A DNA stretch of 64,000 nt from Teredinibacter turnerae (lineage in GTDB: Bacteria > Pseudomonadota > Gammaproteobacteria > Pseudomonadales > Cellvibrionaceae): assembly GCF_037935975.1 (NCBI RefSeq), contig NZ_CP149817.1:3472001-3536000 (forward strand), written 5' to 3'. A program made the translations under genes and the position numbers. The first letter of the stretch is position 1. Each line of letters begins with the position of its first letter. Below are positions 1 through 9,000 of the stretch, in pieces. The notes beneath the pieces were generated by a model. That model had not been told where the DNA came from and did no database searches. It saw only the letters and a list, made by a program, of their open reading frames with translations.

Positions 1-3000
1 CTTCCTGATGCGCCATTCCCTTTAATACCTCCAGTCAGAGCGCCGTTCTCAAAAAAGGTAAAAGTATCTGAGACCTCAGAACGACCAACCAGATATTTGT
101 ACCCACTGTAGGTCAATCCCAGTTCGGGAATAAATATTGTATTTTCCCCAGTTATCTGCCACTGACTTATATTTCCAGTACCATGCAGCTCAGTTCTCTG
201 ATTCTCGTTGCTACTGTCGAACAGCGTCACTTCGACACTCTCAATAGCGAAAGATCCAGCTATATCACCGCTGGCGCCACCGGAATCTCCACCTTGCCCG
301 ATGATGACCACGACAGTTTTTGTATACTGGGTTAGATCAAGCGTGTCGGTAAGATTATTGGTTTCTGGGGCGTAGCCACCAGATGGATTTTCACCATAGA
401 TCTTACCGCTTATAGAACCGGCATCAATAAAGCGAAATACATCTTTACCCCCGGCACCTATAAGCTCTTCAACACTATCGAAATTTGCGACCATCACCTC
501 GCGAGCATCGCCTTCACCTACATACAAAGCACCGCCATTTTCCCGATCAAGTTCCCATGTGTTCAGGTTCGCAGAATTTTCCGCATTGAGAATATCGTGG
601 TTGTTATTGGGAGTACTATCTCCACCGAAAATACTCTGAATTTTTCCCTGATCGTAGATGTTAAAAGTATCAGCGTACTCCTGAGCACCATTGAGTTGCT
701 CGATACCTGAAAAGTCAGCGAGCCATCCATCGACGGAACCAGCGCCGTTGCCGCGAATTCGCCATACGCTGCCCTGCTCTTTTTTCGAGGTAATAGCGTC
801 AGTACCGTTACCAGCTCCCCCCTCGATTTCACCGAGCCAAACCCCGTTTCGGTTTGGCCCACCAGTTCGGGTATCGATAAACTCAAAACTGTCATTCAGG
901 CTATTGCCTACTAATTTGTAAATGTTGCTGAAGCTACCCGATAAGCCTGTTAACGAGCCTGCGTTTTCATCGGTAATGGACCAGGTTGCCGCGCCCGCAA
1001 GGTCGGTACGACTGACAGTATTTGTACCGCCCGCCCCATCAATATCGCCAGTCAGCGTGGCGCCATTGAAGGTAAATATATCGTTGCCAGCACTACCCAC
1101 TAGGCTATTGAAACCGACAAATTCAAAACCGTTAACCGTACCCTCGTTCTCCGCAATTCCGCCATCGACATCTGCAAGTATCCAATTAACGGTTTCACCA
1201 GCAACGGACGTTGCGGTGAGCTCTTGTGTGCCAGAGCCCACAACCCGCTCCACATTATTCACCAGATCTTGAACAATACTGGAGTTAATATCCAACTGAT
1301 TATTGGTAAGTTCGTAGGCGGAAACATCGAGGCTGTCGACTACGCTTTCGGCGTCGCCGGCATTAATGGAGAAAAAGTCTAGAGGAACACCATTCGACAA
1401 ATGGAAGGTATCTGCTGCCGAATTTCGACCTTCTAGATTTTCAATTCCACTAAAAGTTGTAGATGCCGCACCGCTGGCAACGGTCGACAAAGAAGTTCCG
1501 AGATCCCATTGGGAATCAGTGGTATAACCGAAAATTGTATCGCCCGTAGAGTTAGACAGCCCACCGGATATCCGCGTACTCACCACATTATTGTTTAAGT
1601 AGAATGTATCGGCGCCGTTTTCACCTAAAATATCCGAGCTGTCGGCTAAGCCGTTATTTACCGTCGCACTAATATAAAAGGTATCGGCACCGGTGCCACC
1701 GTTGAGGGTGCCATTTATAGCCGCATTGATATTAAATATATCCGCGCCGCCTCGCGATGCGATATCGCCAGTAAATGCGGAGTTAATCGTGAAGGTATCG
1801 ACCCCGCCGCCATCATCGTACTCAGAGCCGCTTAATTGGTTAACGCCGGTGAAAGTAATATCGATAACACCGGTGGTATTTATTGAGCCGCCGCTGACAT
1901 CTAACACCCAGTTGGCACCACCGTTATGGGCAAGTTCCAACGTATTTGTTACGCCACTGCCACCATCCAGCGACACGCCCGAAACTGACGCATCAACAAT
2001 CTGGAAAGTATCATTCCCGCCACGCCCAAACACGGATTGCACGGCAGCGCCGGAAATCTCAAATAAATCTGCGCCGGAACCAGCATTTATTGTTTCAATG
2101 TTTGAGAAAGTAACCTCAGAACCACCGCCCGCACTCGGCGCCAGCGTAGACATAGCGCCAGTAAGGGACCAGTTGAGGTCTGTGGCAGCATCCACAGTTA
2201 AAGTATCGGCGTTCGACGTGCCACCATCAATCGTGATAGTTAAATCTGCACGCTGCAGAATAAAATCGTCATCGCCTGCGCCTCCTTCTATACGGGCTAC
2301 AGAATTTTCTGAAAGGGTAAAGGTATCTTTGCCACTGCTACCGCGAACAGTTTCAATACCACTGAAGCTCAGTTCTGTGCTGCCGCCATTGGACACAGTC
2401 GGAGTGGCATCCAGCGTCCAATCCGCAGCGTTACTGTGATTTAACACCAACACATCAGTCCCGTTACCAGAACCCGTATTCGTGTTGCCGCTGATGATCG
2501 GCGTAAATCCATATTGGACATTAAACGTATCGCTGCCCTCATCGCCAAAAATATGTTTCAGGCTGGCAGAGCCAATATTAAATGTATCTCTGCCAGACGA
2601 ACCGTGGGCAAACTCCACATTTGCGAAAGACACAGTACCGCCACCAGAGGACGGAGCGACAGTTTCAACCACCTGGCCAGAACCATCAGTCTGCCCGTTG
2701 ATGTTCCAGCTTGCCGAGGTACTAAAATTCAGATCAATATGATCCGCGCCGCCAGTACTGTGGCTGCCACCATCCACAAAAGCGACAACCGAGTTGGAAC
2801 CTATAACAAACCAGTCATCGCCACCACGGCCGTAAAATGAGCCCACCGTATTCGCGCTGATAGTAAAAGTATCTGCACCGCTGGAGCCGTAAGCCTGTTC
2901 CACGCCCGAGAAACGAACATTGCCAACACTATCCCCCTGAGAATCGCCGTTCACTGTCCAGTTGACCGAACCAGTGTCGGTCAACGTCAGACTATCAAAC

Positions 3001-6000
3001 GCCCCATCAGGCTGAGAACCGCCAACCAAAACAGTATTTACGGTAGACAACACGTTAAATACATCGGCACCGCCACCGCCTTCTATGCGTGCAACGCCAT
3101 CGGCGGTTACAGTGAATGTATCAGTGCCCGCTTGCCCTTCTACAGTTTCGATACCACTGAATGTGACTGTGGCAGACTCATTTGTCACCGTGGAAACCCC
3201 GGCAATATTCCATTGCGCATCACCATCGTGCGCTAATGCAATAACATCTGTGCCGGAAGATGATGTTGTGCTGGTATCGCCATATATCCGCAGGCCAACA
3301 TCTGCAGCCACGTTAAAACGATCACTGCCAGAACCACCGCTGAGCGCGCCATCCAGTGCACCGCCCGCGGTCACAGTAAGCGTGTCGTTTCCACCGGCTG
3401 CATCTACGTTGCCGAACCCACTGAAAAGCGTTGTACCAATCGAACCTGCGTTGTGACCACTGATAGATATAGTGTCCGCATTATCCGATCCATAAATGGT
3501 ACTGGTCGCAGCGTTTGCCCCGCCTTGAATTTCCTCGATATTGAGCAACCCAGCGTTGCCAACCGTTACATTTAACTCACCAGCAACGCCGGCATAGCTG
3601 GCAATATCGTTAATCGTGTCTGACGGACTTTGGGTGCCGCCATCGACAACAATAGACGCATTGGCGATTGAGAATACGAAGGTATCAACAAAATTATTTT
3701 CACCCACCAGTTGGTCGATACCAGAAAAGCTGATAGCCGGTAAAGTCGTAGCGTTGCTGCTCAGCTTGCCGCTATCGTCACCGGATACCGTCCAGTAATT
3801 GGCTGTTGCTGTAGCGGCATTTATTGTGTCGCTGGCACCTGCAGTATCTTGAATGGAGAATGAGAGATTATCGGCATCGATATTAAAATTATCGTTGCCG
3901 GCACCACCATCTAATTTAGCAACGCTGGACGCAGTAACATTAAACGTGTCCATACCGCTGCCGCCTTGGGCAGATTCCATACCGAGGAATTTCACGCTAC
4001 CTGCGCGTTCACCGAAAGCATCGCCGTCAATAGTCCAAGTGACCGAACCCGTATCAGTGAGGTCGATAAGATCGGAACCGGCTTCGCCCGAAAGCGTAAT
4101 ATCCAACGTAGAAAGCGTATTAAAAATATCATTGCCGCCACCGCCATAAATGGAGTCAACACTTGCAACCGTAATATCGAAAGTGTCGACACCGGAGTTA
4201 CCGTATACCGTTTCAATATTGGAAAAATTAACGGTTGCTGTACCGTTTGTAACGGAAGGGGAACTGCCCAACGTCCAAGTTGCCGGGGCGGTGTGCGTGA
4301 GTTCGATGGTATCGCCATTTGGTGTGGCTGTGGTTTGGCCGCCACCAGCAATGGTTATACTAACATTTTGTCCAATTTTAAATGCATCATCGCCAGCGAG
4401 GCCTTCAAGGCTCGTAACGTCTGACGCAGATACCGTGAAGGTATCATCTGCAGAACCACCACGAACAGTTTCAATACCTCTAAAGTTTACCGTTCCCACA
4501 GAGCTGTTGACTCCAATGGACCAGCTCAAATCAGTAGAGTCCGCCGCACTAAGAATATCGGTAAAGCCTGAAGCGTCTTCGCTTGCAGTACCACCGTAAA
4601 TCTGAATATCCGCAAGAGAGGTAACTGTAAATTCGTCACTCCCAGTACCACCGCTGAGCGCGCCATCTAGTGCACCGGCCGCGGTCACAGCAAGCGTGTC
4701 ATTTCCACCGGCTGCATCTACATTGCCGAATCCACTGAAAAGCGTTGTACCAATCGAACCTGCGTTGTGACCACTGATAGATATAGTGTCCGCATTATCC
4801 GATCCATAAATGGTACTGGTCGCAGCGTTTGCCCCGCCTTGAATTTCCTCGATATTGAGCAACCCAGCGTTGCCAACCGTTACATTTAACTCACCAGCAA
4901 CGCCGGCATAGCTGGCAATATCGTTAATCGTGTCTGACGGACTTTGGGTGCCACCATCAACAACGATAGACGCATCGGCGATTGAGAATACGAAGGTATC
5001 AACAAAATCATTTTCACCGACCAGTTGGTCGATACCAGAAAAGCTGATAGCCGGTAAAGCCGTAGCGTTGCTGCTCAGCTTGCCACTGTCTTCACCGGTT
5101 ACAGTCCAATAGTTGGCCGTTCCTGTAGCGGCATATATTGTGTCGTCACCACCTGTATCTGCAATAGTGAAAGAAAGGTTATCAGCATTAATGTTAAAAA
5201 TGTCGTTGCCGGAGTCGCCGTTTAATTTAGCAACGCTGGACGCAGTGACATTAAACGTGTCCACACCGCTGCCGCCCTGGGCAGATTCCATACCGAGGAA
5301 TTTCACGCTACTCGCGCGATCACCGAAAGCATCGCCGTCAATCGTCCAGGTGACCGAACCCGTATCAGTGAGGTCGATAAGATCGGAACCAGCTTCACCC
5401 GAAAGCGTAATATCCAACGTAGAAAGCGCATTAAAAATATCGTCGCCGCCACCGCCATATATGAAGTCGACACTTGCCGCAGTTATATCGAAAGAATCGA
5501 CACCGGAGTTACCGTATACCGTTTCAATATTCGAAAAATTAACGGTTGCTGTACCGTTTGCAACGGAAGGGGAACCGTCTAGCGTCCAAGTTGCCGGGTT
5601 ATTGTGCGTGAGTTCGATGGTATCGCCATCTGGGGTGGTTCGACTACCACCAGCAATGGTGATGCTAATATCCTCTCCAATTTTAAATGCATCATTACCT
5701 CCACGGCCCTCAAGTCGTGTCACCCCGGCTGCAATCACATTGAAAGAGTCATGTACCGAACCACCCCGAACAGTTTCAATACCTCTAAAGTTTACCGTTC
5801 CCACAGAGCTGTTGACTCCAATGGACCAGCTCAAATCAGTAGAGTCCGCCGCACTAAGAATATCGGTAAAGCCTGAAGCGTCTTCGCCTGCAGTACCACC
5901 GTAAATCTGAATATCCGCAAGAGAGGTAACTGTAAATTCGTCACTCCCAGTACCACCGCTGAGCGCGCCATCCAGTGCACCGGCCGCGGTCACAGTAAGC

Positions 6001-9000
6001 GTGTCGTTTCCACCGGCTGCATCTACGTTGCCGAATCCACTGAAAAGCGTTGTACCAATCGAACCTGCGTTGTGACCACTGATAGATATAGTGTCCGCAC
6101 TATCCGATCCATAAATGGTACTGGTGGCAGCGTTTGCCCCGCCTTGAATTTCCTCGATATTGAGCAACCCAGCGTTGCCAACCGTTACATTTAACTCACC
6201 AGCAACGCCGGCATAGCTGGCAATATCGTTAATCGTGTCTGACGGACTTTGGGTGCCGCCATCGACAACGATAGACGCATCGGCGATTGAGAATACGAAG
6301 GTATCAACAAAATCATTTTCACCGACCAGTTGGTCGATACCCGAAAACGAAATATTCGGGTCGCCACTCGCTGGAGCGTCTAAACCATCACTCAAGGTTC
6401 CGCCGGTTAAGCCGGTGATCGCCCAGTAGTTGTCCGTGCCGGTGGCGGCGGTTATGGAGTCTTCATCGCCACCGGCATCAGTAATCGAAAGAGTCAGACC
6501 GGTTGTGTTGATGTTGTAGGCGTCGTTGCCGGTACCGCCGTTGATGCTTGTAACGCTGTTTGATGAGATAGCAAAGACATCAACGTTACTCCCACCGTTG
6601 AGAGTCTCCATTCCGGAAATAGTGATTAACTTATCTCCATTAGATCCGTCAGTGTTACGTTCATATAGATCACCACCAGTTACTTTGCTGATGTCCCAAT
6701 TTGTAGCTGCACCCAGCCCGGTGAATGAATCATTGGTCGAATTGCCAGTAATAGAACCGATGCCCGCAAAGCTAATCGAATTAGTCCCGTATTCAACCCG
6801 CCCTTTGCTAATGCCGTCGAGTACCCAGCCGACATCAGCTGATTTTGTAACACTGAGCGTATTTGCTCCCTCGGCACCATCAATCGCTGCGGCCGGCCCC
6901 GTCAAAGAGCCACCATCCGCGATGGAGAAATCATCATTGCCGGTGCCACCTTGTAACGATGAAACCCCGGTAAAGGATACGCTGAACGTTTTTGTATTGT
7001 CGTCGATTTCAGTTAGCGTTATATCGCCCTGATTAACATTGGTAATATCCCATTGGTTGTGGGTAGCATAGGACACAACCAACCTATCACCGTCACCGCT
7101 GCCGTCAACGCTTTCAATATTATCAGCTTGAATAGTAGCGCCATCAAAAGCCCCACCCAAAGCGACAGTCACACTGCCGAGATCGGTCGCACTTACGTCT
7201 AACTCATCGCCCGCACCGCCCATGCCATTGACATAGCTGACCCCGGTAAAGCTGTCTCCAGAAACAGTGAAATCGTCACTTGTATCGCCGCCACCATACA
7301 ATTGCTGCACCCCCTCGAAATAAATCGACGTGGAACCAGCTTCTGTCGTCAGACGGGAGTCGTTAGTATTGTCGGTGGTGGATGTATCGTTTATCGCCCA
7401 GGTGTTGTCTTTACCGGTGTTTGCATAGATCGCGTTTGTGCCACCTGAATCTTTAATAGTAAGCTGGTGACCGTCTGCTTCGACTCGATACGTATCCTTT
7501 GCTGTTCCACCTTGCAGGGTTTCGATGTCTTCGAAGCGGGCAATTAGTATGCTATCAGTTGCGGTTTCATCTTCGGAATCGTCGTTGCCGTTACTATCGC
7601 CATCGCTAATAAGCTTTCCGAAAAGTGTAGGCGTAGGGTCAGTATCGCTCGTTAACAGCCAAATACTGTCAATATTTTTGCCTTCAATCGTGTCCGTTCC
7701 GCCACCCCCGGTAATCGTGCCGGAGATGGCGCCGGTGCCGCTGAGAGTGAAAACATCATCTGCATCGCTACCGGTCAGGTTTTCAATGCCCGCAAAAACT
7801 TGGCTATTGAGATTGCCGGAATCCCCGCCGCTAATTTCCCAGTTATTAGTTTCCCCATTACCACCCGTTGCCTTAAGTTCGTCGATACCTTCGCCACCGT
7901 CGAGGGAGATAGTGGATGTTTCCGCGAGTGTAAAAGTGTCTGTGGCTTTGCCGCCGGTGACCTTTTCGATACCGGAGAAATTTACCTGGCTGCTGGAGCC
8001 ATTTGGATCGATGATTAATTTATCTTGAGTGCCATCAATGGTCCAATTGTTATCAAGGTCAACGACCGAACCCTGCTCGACTACATCGCCATTGATGGTA
8101 AATGTGGTGGCGGTGGTCTCTGCGATAATGGTGTCCAGCCCATCACCATCACCATCACCATCACCATCACCATCACCATCACCACCGTCTATTGTAAGGT
8201 CTAGATTGTTGGTACCCAGGTAGAAGGTATCACTCGCCCCGCCTCCTGTCAGTATTTCGATCTCTTCGAAACGACCTACGTGAACGGTCTCGGAAGCGCC
8301 TTTTTGGTAATCGCCATTTTCATCGATAAAAATGTGGCCATAGCGAATTTCATCCATAGACGTGCCATCACTATTCAGCACACCCTCAACATTTAATGCC
8401 CAGGTGAGGCTATTGTCAGACCCTATGATTTGATCGTCACCCGCCCCCCCCTTAATGGAGCCAAGAATTCGCCCGTCTTCCTGAAGGGTGAATACATCTG
8501 CGTTGTCGCCACCGACGAGGTTGCCGATATTGGAGAATGTGATATTAGAGTTTAGGGTTCCGGTGTTTAAGCCGGTAATTGTCCAAGCGTTGCCATCTGG
8601 CTCATTGCCTTCATCGTCGCTGTCTGAGAGCGTCGGCCCAAATAACGAAGCAGAGTCTTCTCCGGTTTCGCCTTCAATGTTAACGTCATAGCTGAAGTTC
8701 GCGTCATAAAGTATTTTTGCAACTGCAATTGAACCCGTCAATGTGACCCTGTAATCACCGTCCGTTCCAGGAGCACCGGTTCCTCCATAAGCCTCTCCTC
8801 CATCACCGGCCTTAACGCTAAAATCGGCATCGACTTCGATTGAATTTGCTGAAAGACTAATATGGCCTCCGTTCCCTCCTTTGCCGCTCGCAGTGTTCCC
8901 AGGATGAACAGGCCCGTTCAATAGCAATTGAACACCAGCATTTCCACCTTCCGACGCCAATAAACCGGAAAGGGTCAAATTCCCCGTAACGATCGTAATA

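Noticed and set aside
1693..2439. Long plus-strand open frame rich in Pro/Ser (and similar ones at 922, 3085, 5113, 6526, 7525, 9001)
   Set aside because: All lie in one fixed register opposite the open minus-strand adhesin frame and have the composition of reverse-complemented Gly/Asp/Thr repeats; no start sites or domains.
8029..8223. Plus-strand reading of the CATCAC repeat as Pro-Ser or His runs
   Set aside because: Antisense to the adhesin; the (Gly-Asp) reading lies in the verified coding frame.
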